Shown one piece after another: positions 33,273 through 42,327 of a DNA stretch of 64,000 nt; position 1 is the first letter of the stretch; the number at the start of each line of letters is the position of its first letter. The DNA is taken from assembly GCA_035546295.1 (NCBI GenBank), contig DATKBT010000076.1, forward strand, positions 62,001-126,000. The letters are read 5' to 3'. This stretch comes from DATKBT01 sp035546295 (lineage in GTDB: Bacteria > Acidobacteriota > Thermoanaerobaculia > Multivoradales > Multivoraceae). The translations under genes were made by a program, and so were the position numbers. The notes beneath the pieces were generated by a model, which ran no database searches, was not told the DNA's origin, and saw only the letters and a program-made list of their open reading frames with translations.

Positions 33273-34441
33273 GCACCGTCGCGCGCGTGAGGTCCGAGCC
33301 CTATCGCCTGTTCTTCCCCCTCGGCGTGCTGTTGAGCTGGGCCGGGGTCGGCCACTGGCTGCTGTTCGGCTGGGGGGCGACGCAGGAGTATCGCTCGGTC
33401 TTCCACGCGATGACGCAGGTGCAGGGCTTCCTGATGTGCTTCGCAGCAGGCTTCCTGACCACCATGTTGCCGCGGCGCACGAGCTCGCCACCGCCGGCGC
33501 TCGGGCTGATCGCTCTCTGCTCGATCTGTCCGGTCGCCACCAGCGTCGCCGCTTGGCACGAGGCGTGGGTCCTCGCTCAGCTCTGCTGGCTGATCTTCGC
33601 CGTCGCCCTGCTGTGCTTTGCCGTGCCCCGCCTCGGCCCCACCCTCGGCACGCGACCGCCGCCGCACAGCTTCGTGTGGATCCCCGCCGCGCTGACGCTC
33701 GGCATCCTCGGCGCGCTGATGACGGCCGTCGGCGCAGCCATGGGACCCGCCACCTGGTCCCTCCACGAGGTGGGGCGCGGCCTGGTGCTCCAGGGGATGT
33801 TCGTCGCGCTCGTCCTCGGCGTGGGGAGCTTCGCCGTTCCGCTGATGACACGCGGTGAGGCCGCCGCCGATTTCGCGGGGGAACCCCGCGATCGGCTGGT
33901 CCGCATCCTCCACCTGCTGGGCATCGGCGTGCTCGTCGCCAGCTTCGTCGTCGAGACCTGGGGCCCCGTCCGCCTGGGGTTGGCGCTGCGGGCCGCGTTG
34001 ACTTGGGCAGTGCTCCTCCTGGTCGCGCGCCTGCATCGTGCGCCCCGGCGGCCGGGCCTGATCCGCTGGTCGATCTGGTCGGCCGCCTGGTGCGTTCCCA
34101 TCGGCTACACCCTGGCGTCGCTCTCGCCGCTAGCGATCACGGGCCCTCTCCACATCACCTTCATCGGCGGCTTCGCGCTGCTGGCGCTCTCCGTCGGTTC
34201 ACAGGTGATCCTCGGCCACGGTGGATACGAACGGCTCAAGCACGGTCATCCGTGGGCGCTCCTCGTGATGATCGCCGCCCTCCTGCTCGCCACCTTGGCA
34301 CGGGTGATGATGGTCGTGCGTGAGGACCAGCTCCTCCGCTGGACCTCCTGGGCGGCTGGACTCTTTCTGGTCGCGACCGCGACCTGGAGCGCCTTCCTCC
34401 TCCCGAAGCTCTTCCGGGAGCCCCGCGACCAGGAGCGCTGA
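33269..34441 (+). CDS. NnrS family membrane protein
   Basis: A 390-residue polytopic membrane protein with about twelve helices. The beginning PYRLFFPLGVLLSWAGVGHW, then FHAMTQVQGFLMCFAAGFLT and MLPRRT are the NnrS pattern, and GPLHITFIGGFALLALSVGS is the conserved later segment with its His. NnrS is a haem- and copper-containing membrane protein linked to nitric-oxide metabolism and stress in other bacteria. No denitrification gene is adjacent, though an FNT channel and sigma-54 stress genes lie elsewhere in the window. It converges with the PQQ-propeller gene. Confidence 0.9.
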   Translation: MSTVARVRSEPYRLFFPLGVLLSWAGVGHWLLFGWGATQEYRSVFHAMTQVQGFLMCFAAGFLTTMLPRRTSSPPPALGLIALCSICPVATSVAAWHEAWVLAQLCWLIFAVALLCFAVPRLGPTLGTRPPPHSFVWIPAALTLGILGALMTAVGAAMGPATWSLHEVGRGLVLQGMFVALVLGVGSFAVPLMTRGEAAADFAGEPRDRLVRILHLLGIGVLVASFVVETWGPVRLGLALRAALTWAVLLLVARLHRAPRRPGLIRWSIWSAAWCVPIGYTLASLSPLAITGPLHITFIGGFALLALSVGSQVILGHGGYERLKHGHPWALLVMIAALLLATLARVMMVVREDQLLRWTSWAAGLFLVATATWSAFLLPKLFREPRDQER

Positions 34442-34543
34442 CCGTTGGGGCGGAGCCGGGAACGGCTCCCGAGATTGCGTTCTCGCCGAGGCTGCACCTC
34501 GTGCGCTCACTACCACACGCCGCGCGACGACCTGACGCACCTC

Positions 34544-34573
34544 TCCCTGCGCAGTGTGTCCCTGCGCAGTGTG
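34544..34573. repeat. 15-bp tandem duplication
   Basis: TCCCTGCGCAGTGTG occurs twice in direct succession in the gap between the two convergent genes NnrS and PQQ propeller. It is not a terminator shape. Confidence 0.8.
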
Positions 34574-34633
34574 CAGCACCAGGGAGCCCGGGGGTCTCCA
34601 GCAGGGGAATGTGAGCGTCACCTGTGCGCCGGA

Positions 34634-35941
34634 TCAGCCCCCCAGCTCGATCGCCTTGATCACCCGGCGATCGCGAAGGTAGAGCGTGGTTGAGACCAGG
34701 GTCGGCGCGGTCCACGACCTTCCGCTCAATACCTCGGCGCGATCGAGGATTTCGATCCCTGCGCGGCTGACCCGGCTCAGTACCAGCGTGCCGTCCTCGT
34801 CGAGCAGGATCACCTTGTCGTCGGCCCACAGGAACGAGGCACGGCCGAAACCGCGCTCGCGCCACAGCATCTCGCCGGTCTTCCAGTCGAGCGCGACCAG
34901 GAACACCGGACCGAAGTCGCCGCTCGAGCCGACGATGAAGTCGTCCTGCTTCATGGTGTTGCTGAACATCACCTGCAGGCTCTTGGCGAACCACAGCTCC
35001 TCCGCTTCCGTGCCCTCGGCGGTGCGGCGCAGCCGCAGTGCGCGACTGCCGTTGTCGTAGGCAACCGACATGAACAGCACGCCGTCGTCGAACACCGGCG
35101 TGGTGTTGTTCATATCGCCCGGGGCATCCTGCGGACGGCTCCACAGCAGCGCGCCGGTACGCGGGTCGAGACCGTTGACCTGCTCGCCCCCGACCACGAT
35201 GAGCTGCTCCTCGCCGTCGAGCTCGATCAGCACGGGCGACGCCGATGCGATCAGGAAGTCGCCGCTCTTCCAGGCGATCTCGCCGTCGCTCTGGCGGAAG
35301 GCGACCACCGCCTGCCCCTCGCCACCAACCGTCACGATGACGGTGTCGCCCCAGGCGAGCGGACTGGCGCCGTAGCCGGCCTTCACCTGAGGGCGCACCA
35401 GCGTCGGCGGCGCGCCCAGGTCGGCGACCAGGTCCCAGGACCACAGCACCTTGCCGGTGGCCGCCTCGAAGGCGTGGAGCTGCTTGTTGGTGCCAACGGT
35501 GAACACCCGATCGCCGGTTACCAGCGGCGTCGAGTGGGGACCCGCACCGAACCGGAAGTTGAGCTGCTCCGAGGGATAGCGATGCTCCCACAGGGTGACG
35601 CCGGTCGCGGCGTCGACCGCGATCACCGCCTCCTCGTCGCCGTATTCGGTGTCGGCGAGGCCGTCGGGACGCGGGCGGTACAGAGTGAAGAGGCGACCGT
35701 CGACGGCGACGACGGAGGAGTGCCCGTCACCGAGGGGCCGGCTCCAGATCTCCCGCGGACCGCCCTCCGGCCAGCTCTCGGCGAGGCCCGTCACCTCCGA
35801 GCGGAAGTTGCGCTCGGGGCCGCCCCACTGCGGCCAGTCGGCGGGCTCCTGGGAGAGCACGGGCGAGGTCCAGAGCAGCAGGCAGGTCAGGAGCCCTGCG
35901 CTCGGCACGCGGCGTGAACGGGACGGTGATCTCGGGGACAT
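34634..35941 (-). CDS. exported PQQ-like beta-propeller protein
   Basis: A 435-residue protein with a signal peptide (AGLLTCLLLWTSPVLSQ) and an eight-bladed propeller of PQQ-like repeats: DWPQWGGPERNFRSE at the start of the mature protein, AVDAATGVTLWEHRYPSEQL, AFEAATGKVLWSWDLVADLG, LDPRTGALLWSRPQ and LDWKTGEMLWRERG are successive ATGxxLW blades. No extra catalytic domain and no haem motif, so it is more likely a binding or structural propeller (BamB-like or outer-membrane associated) than a dehydrogenase. AGGAG lies 10 nt before the ATG. Confidence 0.88.
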   Translation of the reverse strand: MSPRSPSRSRRVPSAGLLTCLLLWTSPVLSQEPADWPQWGGPERNFRSEVTGLAESWPEGGPREIWSRPLGDGHSSVVAVDGRLFTLYRPRPDGLADTEYGDEEAVIAVDAATGVTLWEHRYPSEQLNFRFGAGPHSTPLVTGDRVFTVGTNKQLHAFEAATGKVLWSWDLVADLGAPPTLVRPQVKAGYGASPLAWGDTVIVTVGGEGQAVVAFRQSDGEIAWKSGDFLIASASPVLIELDGEEQLIVVGGEQVNGLDPRTGALLWSRPQDAPGDMNNTTPVFDDGVLFMSVAYDNGSRALRLRRTAEGTEAEELWFAKSLQVMFSNTMKQDDFIVGSSGDFGPVFLVALDWKTGEMLWRERGFGRASFLWADDKVILLDEDGTLVLSRVSRAGIEILDRAEVLSGRSWTAPTLVSTTLYLRDRRVIKAIELGG

Positions 35942-36710
35942 GGAACGATGGCTCCTGATTCGCCGGCGTAGGGAGGCATCTTGGCAGAAGTCGCGAGGGA
36001 GACGCGCCTTGGTCGACCGGTTGCTCGACTGGGATCTGGCGCTCATCGTGCCGTGGAGCCGGCGCGCCGCCACCCTGACGGACTGAGACCGGCGACCGCT
36101 GAAGTCGATGGCCAAGAAGACTGATGGCACGATTCGGGGGCGTAAATCGTCAGAGGAGACAGTGGGTCTGCGACGCGGCGGACCCGAGAAGCCGGAGTTC
36201 GACGGGAGATCCGACGATTCAGACCTACGCACCATCCACCACTCTCTCGCTCGCCCTGGCGCTGCTGGCGACGGAGCTCCTCGGTCCAAGGGAACTGAGG
36301 TGCCATTTCAAGGTCGAAGCGCGGCAGGGTGCGCTGGATTCCGTCCCCGACGACGGGCCGAAGCAGTGTCGTGCACCTTCTATCTCCTTCCACCGCCCAA
36401 CCCCCGACTCGCACACACGCGAGCCCGAACGCCGGCGGTTCTCGCTTCTCGGGCAGACGGAGGGCGCCGTTCGATTGCCGAGTGGTCGGTTGGGGGTGGT
36501 GAGTTGGTCGGTTGTCGGACCTATCCTCCCCTCCCCGCGGCCGGCGACGGCATCGACCGATTGCGTCTCGAGATCTGGTAGACGGCGACTGGCGCCGTCG
36601 TCCACGACAGCAAGCCGGTGTGACGCCGACACGGCTTCAGCGACCATCTCCCTGGGGGGGCGGCAACCTCACCATCCACACGCACTGACATGACGCAAGA
36701 AGAGATCCTC
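35942..36710. other. 769-bp stretch without a supported gene
   Basis: Divergent region between the PQQ-propeller gene and the FGE-like gene. The open frames here lack ribosome-binding sites, domains and consistent codon use. A G/T-rich patch near 36475-36520 (GTGGTCGGTTGGGGGTGGTG) is unlike the rest. I see no repeat shared with other parts of the window. Confidence 0.4.
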
Positions 36711-37526
36711 ATGCGAATCCCACGGAAAGCGATCTTCGCCCCAGCGCTTGGCGTTCTATTGGCGCTGCCGGCCGGAGCCCAGTCCGCGATCTCAGCAGAC
36801 GGGGTCGTGGAGTCGAAGTCGGGTGGATTCAAGTTTCCCGACGGATCCGTCCAACTGGGGGCGGCCACGCCGATCGGGGAGTGCCCGACGGTGGGCCCGT
36901 CTGACGAGATGATCTGGGTGGGCGGGGTGTGCATCGACAAGTACGAGGCGTCGATCTGGGACGCGCCGGTGGGCGGTAACCAGATCACGGGGACGATTCC
37001 CTGTAACGCCGACGGACAGAATTGCGACAACATCTGGGCCCGCTCCGTGGCGGGCGTCGAGCCGAGGGCAAGCATCACCTGGTTCCAGGCACAGGCGGCG
37101 CTGGCGAACGCGGGCAAGCGCATGCCGACCAACGCCGAGTGGCAGATGGCGGTGCTGGGAACTCCGGACCCGGATGACAGCCCGGGCTCAGAGGACTGCA
37201 ACACGAACTCCTCAGGTCCGGATGTGACGGGCGAACGGGAGGACTGCATCTCCCGCTGGGGCCACCACGACATGGTGGGCAACCTTTGGGAGTGGGTGGC
37301 CGACTGGGACGAGAGGGCCGCGGCCTGTCAGAATTACTCGTCGTTCTTCGGTAGCGACGTCACCTGCATCGGCAGGGCGGACGGGGACTCTGACGACCAC
37401 TTTCCCGGCGCCCTCGTTCGTAGCGGCAGCTGGTTTAGCGGCGCGGACGCGGGGCCGTTCGCGCTCTTCGGCTCCGCCCGGCCACCGGACTCGGACGACG
37501 AGCTCGGCTTCCGCGGTGCGCGCTAG
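36711..37526 (+). CDS. exported formylglycine-generating-enzyme-like (SUMF1/C-type-lectin fold) protein
   Basis: A 271-residue protein with a signal peptide (KAIFAPALGVLLALPAGAQS). The domain matches the FGE-sulfatase/SUMF1 fold: MIWVGGVCIDKYEASIWDAP, ARSVAGVEPRASITWFQAQA, NAGKRMPTNAEWQMAVLG, HHDMVGNLWEWVADWD and the closing DDELGFRGAR. The paired active-site cysteines of true FGE are not evident, so it is more likely a binding protein of this fold than an enzyme. GAAGAG is 6 nt before the chosen ATG; another ATG lies 21 nt upstream. The TAG stop is part of repeat copy D, which starts at the last codons. Confidence 0.85.
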   Translation: MRIPRKAIFAPALGVLLALPAGAQSAISADGVVESKSGGFKFPDGSVQLGAATPIGECPTVGPSDEMIWVGGVCIDKYEASIWDAPVGGNQITGTIPCNADGQNCDNIWARSVAGVEPRASITWFQAQAALANAGKRMPTNAEWQMAVLGTPDPDDSPGSEDCNTNSSGPDVTGEREDCISRWGHHDMVGNLWEWVADWDERAAACQNYSSFFGSDVTCIGRADGDSDDHFPGALVRSGSWFSGADAGPFALFGSARPPDSDDELGFRGAR

Positions 37527-37611
37527 GTCGACTAGGCCAGCGGGAAGTTCTTGCCTGCCTGCGGCAGGCGGCGGTCATCGGCCTCGCGCAGGCGCGAGAC
37601 CACGGCTCACA
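37523..37611 (+). repeat. dispersed structured intergenic repeat, copy D (left part only)
   Basis: Begins CTAGGTCGACTAGGCCAGCG and includes the two-hairpin insert (GCCTGCC/GGCAGGC and CTCGCGC/GCGCGAG) seen in copy B; similarity stops after GGCTCACA. The right half with the long hairpin is missing. The first bases form the stop codon of the upstream FGE-like gene. Confidence 0.82.
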
Positions 37612-38140
37612 GGGTATTCCATCCCGCGTCGCGCTGTACGACGTGCTGCGGCGGGCGGATCCCTCGCCCGTGATCTGCGAGGTCAGTGGAGGCAGCGTTC
37701 CTGTCCCGTGGCCGATCGCGCGGGCGCGGCGGCCTCCGCGGAGAGAGGGACTCCGACGACGCGCCCGGCTGGGCAGCCCACAGCAGGCGGTGACGCCGAG
37801 TCGCTCCCGGCACTTGTTTGGACGGCGGCGACGGCGGGGACCGCAGACTCGCGGGCCCCTCCTACCGGTCGGTCGGTCAGTTGACAGATTGACTCTTCGA
37901 GGGTTCGTGTAGACAATGACTACCGGTGAGATCGACACTTGCAGTTCGTGACTCTGGGTTCGGAGGTCCGTCGCGCGCGTGCAGCAGATGTGACGACATG
38001 TCACGAGCGGCCGAGGCTCGACGGGATTGCGAGGATCGGCGCAAGGGGGGGTGAGTGGGCGGCACAGAGGTTCGGGAGGGAAATGCTTCCGAGCGAACGG
38101 CAAGCAGTGAATGGAAAACCGCATTGGAGGAATCAAACCG
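37612..38140. other. 529-bp leader region of the TonB receptor gene
   Basis: No gene supported. The first part after repeat D looks GC-rich and random. The ~200 bp before the receptor gene are less GC-rich and should contain its promoter; TTGACAGATTGACTC occurs at about 37880, with TTGACA as a possible -35, but a -10 is not clear. Confidence 0.35.
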
Positions 38141-41100
38141 ATGAAGCACCACTCACTCCCACGACTGCGCAGCCGCCGCGCTGCGGGACTCGTCCTCGGG
38201 ATCCTCCTGATCCCGATTGCCTTCGCCGCGCCCGCTGTCGCCGATGGCCCCGAGACCGGCGTCGTCGCCGGCACGGTGTCCGACGCCAGCGGCTCGCCGC
38301 TCCCGGGCGTCATGGTTACCATCTCCGGAGTTCGCGGCGACAAGACCCAGGTCACCGACGCCAACGGCCAGTACACGTTCGGCCTGATGCCTCCGGGCCA
38401 GTACTCGCTGAAGGCCGAGCTCGAGGGCTTCACCAGCGCCGACGGCACCGCGACAGTGGTCGCCGGCGGCCGCCAGCAGGTGCCGCTCAGGCTCGGGCTC
38501 ACGACGTCCGAGGAGATCACGGTGACCTCCGAGGCGCCGTTGGTCGACAAGTACAACGTCACCGCGGGCGCCACCATCGAGGCCGAGACCGCGGGCGAGA
38601 TCGCGGCGACCGTCCGCTCGTTCTACGGCGCGCTCCAGGTCCTGCCCGGCGTCACCAACGACGTCGAGAGCATGGACCTCAGCCAGTCACGCCCGACCGT
38701 CAACGGCGCCCTGTGGCAGGAGTCCAACGTCTACGTCGACGGGGTCGACGCCACCTACTCGATGCGCGGCGGCGGAACCCGCGTGTTCCTGCCTTCCTCC
38801 GCCCTCTCCGAGGTCTCGCTCGAGGCCGGCGGCGGCGGCGCCGAGTACGGCCGCAACGTCGGCTCGCACACCAACCTGATCGTCAAGTCTGGCACCAACC
38901 GATTCCATGGCGACCTCGCCGGCGTCTACGGAAAGCAGTCGTGGAACTCGAACTGGGATCCGCAGCCGATCCTCGGCGAGGACACCAACTTCGTGCGCAC
39001 CTTCCTCGACCAGGGGCAGACCCTCGATCAGGCTCGCGAGTCCGCGACCAACTGGATCGTCTACAGGCCTGGCGAGCGTGACGGCGACGACGTGAACATC
39101 GAGGCCTCGATCGGCGGCCCGATCAAGCGCGACAAGGCCTGGTTCTTCCTCGCCCGCGGCGAGACCTCGACCAGCCAGCTCGACAAGACGCTCGACGGCC
39201 AGCTCTTCAACAACAGCTCGGAGCTGTTCGCCACGATCGGGAAGTTCAACCTGCAGCCGGGCGTCAACCACAGCCTGGCCTACACCTACATCGACGCGCC
39301 GGTCGACCGCATCTTCCTGCTGCCGCCGATGGGCGACCGCTACAACGCGACGTTCTTCGACCTCTCGGGCGACGTCAACAGCCTGTCCTGGAACTGGTCG
39401 GCGAGCCAGGACGTCTTCATCGAGGCCAAGATCGCCCGGCAGGTCTCCGACGAGAACCGGCGGATCCCGTTCCCACCCGAGGTCAAGTTCGCGGATCCCC
39501 GCTACGCGCCCGACCCGGCGCTCGGGCCCTACGCCCCGAACAACAACGTCAACGCCTTCGTCCAGAACTTCGACAACACCTGGCTCAACGGCTGGATCTT
39601 CGGCGACGGTTTCGGGCTCAACCAGTTCCCGCGCGAGCAGGTGAACGCGGCGGTGACCCAGTTCGCGGGCACCAACCACGAGCTCAAGTACGGGCTCGAC
39701 CTCCAGCAGGTCGAGTGGAACGCCGACGTCCAGCGGCCCGACATCCAGACCGCCTACGACTTCCAGCTCGGCACTCGGTACGGGGCAGCCAACGACTGCA
39801 TCGGAAGGGCCGCCGATCCTGCGGCCGGTGGCGAGGACACCCGCTGCTTCCTGGTCGACTACAACGGCCACGGCCTGACCCGCGGCACCGCCGACAGCGA
39901 CGGCGAAAACTATGGCGCCTACGTCCGCGATCGCTTCAACGTCGGCGACCACTGGACCTTCAACCTCGGGCTGCGGGTCGAGCAGCAGACGCTCTCGAAC
40001 GACCGCGGCCGCGACGTGATCGACAGCACGGACCTCTCGCCGCGGATCAACGCCGTCTACGACGTCAAGGGGGACGGCCGCCAGCTCGTGACCTTCAGCG
40101 CCGGCCGGTTCTTCGTCCAGACACCGCAGTGGCTGGTCAACGCCCAGCTCGAGGAGGACTGGAACGGCGCTTCGAACACCTTCGACCTGTTCATGCACGC
40201 GTCGAGCGTCAACGCCGGTGCGTTCGGCGCGCTGCCGCCCTCGATCATCTGCAACGTGCTGAGGGGGCTCGGCCTGCCCATCGTCGACGACCGCGGACCC
40301 TACTGCTTCAACCTGGGGTCGGTGCGGCCCGGTCAGATGTTCGAGTACGTCGACGCGGGACTGTTCGACTCCGACATCGAGCCGTACCACCGCGACGAGG
40401 TCGTCCTCGGCTACGAGTGGCAGTTCAACAACAACTGGGCGTTCGACGCCAAGGGCATCTGGTGGCAGCTCGACAACCTGATCGGCACCACCCTCCAGCG
40501 CGGCCCGGGATTCGAGCTCTTCCAGCTCACCGCCAACTACGACGACCTGCCGGACATCCTGCGCGCGGTCGGCTTCGAGGACAACTTCGTCCGGGGCAAC
40601 CTGCCGGCGAACGGCACCCCCGAGCAGGAGGCCGCCCTGCGCGCCCAGGCGAACACCATCCTCGACAACTTCGAGGACGACAACCGCGAGTACCAGGCGC
40701 TCCAGCTCCAGCTCAACCGGCGGTTCGCCAAGGGCTGGGCCTGGTACAACAACGTGACGTTCTCCAAGGTCGAAGGCAGGACCTACGGCGGCGGCAACGG
40801 CGCCAACGACCTCGGCGCCTTCAACAACCTCGACGACGACTACGGTCGCAACCTCGAGGTGGTGCTGACCGACGGCCTGCTCGACACCCTCGCCGCGCGG
40901 CCGAACTTCTGCGCGTCGCAGCGGCTGCCGGCGAGCTGCATCGACGACCTGCGGCCGCTGGTCGGCCAGCCGCTGTCGACGCTCAACCGCGAGGGGGAGA
41001 TGCCGGTCGACCGGCCGATCATCTTCAAGAGCTACGGCTACCGCCAGTGGAACGTGGGCAGGCAGGACTTCAACTTCGGCGGCATGTTCATCTGGCAGTC

Positions 41101-41422
41101 GGGCTCGCCCTGGCAGAAGACGTTGGCGATCTCCAACCCCAACGTCTCGCTCCTCGACAACGCGCGCAACACGACGATCAACACCTTCCTGGTGCCGCGC
41201 GGGACCTTCGAGAACGACGATTTCTACTGGCTGAACCTGTCGGGAGCGTGGGGCTTCCCGCTCACCGATCGACTCCGCGGCCAGCTCCGCCTCGAGCTGA
41301 CCAACGTCACCGACGAGCAGGAGCAGGTCGCGACCAGCGACCGCACCGGGCTGCCGCTGCGCTCGCGTCGCAGCTTCCAGCAGCCGCGCAAGGTGCGGGT
41401 GCTGGCCTCGCTGCGCTTCTAG
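38141..41422 (+). CDS. TonB-dependent outer-membrane receptor with carboxypeptidase-regulatory-like domain
   Basis: A 1093-residue outer-membrane receptor. A basic signal peptide ends near AVADGP. Residues ~25-110 are a carboxypeptidase-regulatory-like domain (AGTVSDASGSPLPGVMVTIS, GQYTFGLMPPGQYSLKAELE). The plug follows (SEEITVTSEAPLVDKYNVTA, VDGVDATYSMRGGGTRVFLP, GGGAEYGRNVGSHTNLIVKS), then a long barrel rich in alternating aromatics, ending with VLASLRF, a terminal Phe as usual. This layout is the acidobacterial OAR-like receptor type, probably importing oligosaccharides, peptides or siderophores. GGAGG lies 10 nt before the chosen ATG. A hairpin terminator follows the stop. Confidence 0.94.
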   Translation: MKHHSLPRLRSRRAAGLVLGILLIPIAFAAPAVADGPETGVVAGTVSDASGSPLPGVMVTISGVRGDKTQVTDANGQYTFGLMPPGQYSLKAELEGFTSADGTATVVAGGRQQVPLRLGLTTSEEITVTSEAPLVDKYNVTAGATIEAETAGEIAATVRSFYGALQVLPGVTNDVESMDLSQSRPTVNGALWQESNVYVDGVDATYSMRGGGTRVFLPSSALSEVSLEAGGGGAEYGRNVGSHTNLIVKSGTNRFHGDLAGVYGKQSWNSNWDPQPILGEDTNFVRTFLDQGQTLDQARESATNWIVYRPGERDGDDVNIEASIGGPIKRDKAWFFLARGETSTSQLDKTLDGQLFNNSSELFATIGKFNLQPGVNHSLAYTYIDAPVDRIFLLPPMGDRYNATFFDLSGDVNSLSWNWSASQDVFIEAKIARQVSDENRRIPFPPEVKFADPRYAPDPALGPYAPNNNVNAFVQNFDNTWLNGWIFGDGFGLNQFPREQVNAAVTQFAGTNHELKYGLDLQQVEWNADVQRPDIQTAYDFQLGTRYGAANDCIGRAADPAAGGEDTRCFLVDYNGHGLTRGTADSDGENYGAYVRDRFNVGDHWTFNLGLRVEQQTLSNDRGRDVIDSTDLSPRINAVYDVKGDGRQLVTFSAGRFFVQTPQWLVNAQLEEDWNGASNTFDLFMHASSVNAGAFGALPPSIICNVLRGLGLPIVDDRGPYCFNLGSVRPGQMFEYVDAGLFDSDIEPYHRDEVVLGYEWQFNNNWAFDAKGIWWQLDNLIGTTLQRGPGFELFQLTANYDDLPDILRAVGFEDNFVRGNLPANGTPEQEAALRAQANTILDNFEDDNREYQALQLQLNRRFAKGWAWYNNVTFSKVEGRTYGGGNGANDLGAFNNLDDDYGRNLEVVLTDGLLDTLAARPNFCASQRLPASCIDDLRPLVGQPLSTLNREGEMPVDRPIIFKSYGYRQWNVGRQDFNFGGMFIWQSGSPWQKTLAISNPNVSLLDNARNTTINTFLVPRGTFENDDFYWLNLSGAWGFPLTDRLRGQLRLELTNVTDEQEQVATSDRTGLPLRSRRSFQQPRKVRVLASLRF

Positions 41423-41448
41423 CCGAAGCGGGGATCGCCGAGATCGGG

Positions 41449-41480
41449 AAGGGGAGGCTCCGGCCTCCCCTTTCTCGTTT
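41449..41480 (+). terminator. intrinsic terminator after the TonB receptor gene
   Basis: AAGGGGAGGC and GCCTCCCCTT form a 10-bp stem around TCCG, followed by TCTCGTTTG. It starts 26 bp after the receptor stop codon. The T-run is short, but position and stem strength are convincing. It may also serve the convergent glycosyltransferase gene. Confidence 0.75.
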
Positions 41481-41493
41481 GCGTGAGGGCCGT

Positions 41494-42231
41494 CTACTCG
41501 AGCAGGCGGCTCCGTCGCAGCTTCCAGCGGTTCAGCCGATAGGCGAGCGAGGTGGCGAGCACCCCGAGGCCGTAGCGACAGGACGCGCCGAAGCCGATCG
41601 ACGAGGCCTCCGCAAAGTAACGGGTCGGACAGCTCACCTCGCCGATGCGAAAGCCAGCGTGGTGCGCCTGGACCAGGACTTGGTTGTCGAACAGGAAGTC
41701 GTCGGAGTTGCGCTCGAGCGGCAACGTCTCGAGGACCTCGCGCGAGAAGGCGCGATAGCCGGTGTGGAACTCGCTCAGCTTGCTGCCCAGCAGCAGGTTC
41801 TGCACCAAGGTCAGGACGCGGTTCGACAGGTACTTGTAGAGCGGCATGCCGCCAGCGAGCGCACCGCCGCCCAGGATCCGCGAGCCGGGCACCAGGTCGT
41901 ACTCGCCGCAGGCGATCATCGCCGCCATCGGCTCGATCAGGCGCGGGCTGTACTAGTAGTCGGGGTGCAGCATCACGACGACGTCGGCGCCGCGCTCGAG
42001 CGCGAGGCGATAACAGGTCTTCTGGTTGGCGCCGTAGCCGCGGTTCTTGGCGTGACGCTCGACCTCGAGCCCGAGCGAGCGGGCGAGCGCGACGGTGTCG
42101 TCTCTGCTCTCGTCGTTGACCAGCAGGATCAGGTCGACCGGAGGACGCGGGATCTCAGCCACCGTTCTCTCGAGGGTGCGGCTCGCGTTGTAGGCCGGCA
42201 TCACGACGATCAAGCGGTTCTCGGAGAGCAT
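41494..42231 (-). pseudogene. family 2 glycosyltransferase interrupted by one amber codon
   Basis: The two halves are in the same frame, separated only by a TAG at 41953-41955. Together they give 245 residues of a dolichyl-phosphate-mannose-synthase-like GT2: LIVVMPAYNASRTLERTVAE, LILLVNDESRDDTVALARSL, NRGYGANQKTCYRLALERGA, DVVVMLHPDY(stop)YSPRLI and LVPGSRILGGG. In relatives the stop position is usually Gln (HPDYQYSP), so a single CAG-to-TAG change explains it. The nucleotide-sugar Asp motifs are otherwise intact. Without suppression only the first 92 residues would be made. A sequencing error is possible. Convergent with the receptor gene. Confidence 0.82.
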
Positions 42232-42327
42232 GTTGGGGAGCGGAGTGACCGAGCGGCTCTGGCGTCGGGAACGAGGCGGTCGGGCGGGCGCTTAACATAG
42301 CTCACCGATGAGCGGCCTCGAGAACGA

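Noticed and set aside
36108..36693. Open frames in the gap before the FGE-like gene
   Set aside because: Three overlapping frames on both strands with shadow-like composition and no start signals.
37643..37912. 89-codon plus-strand frame after repeat D
   Set aside because: Arg-rich, no ribosome-binding site and no domain; regarded as chance.
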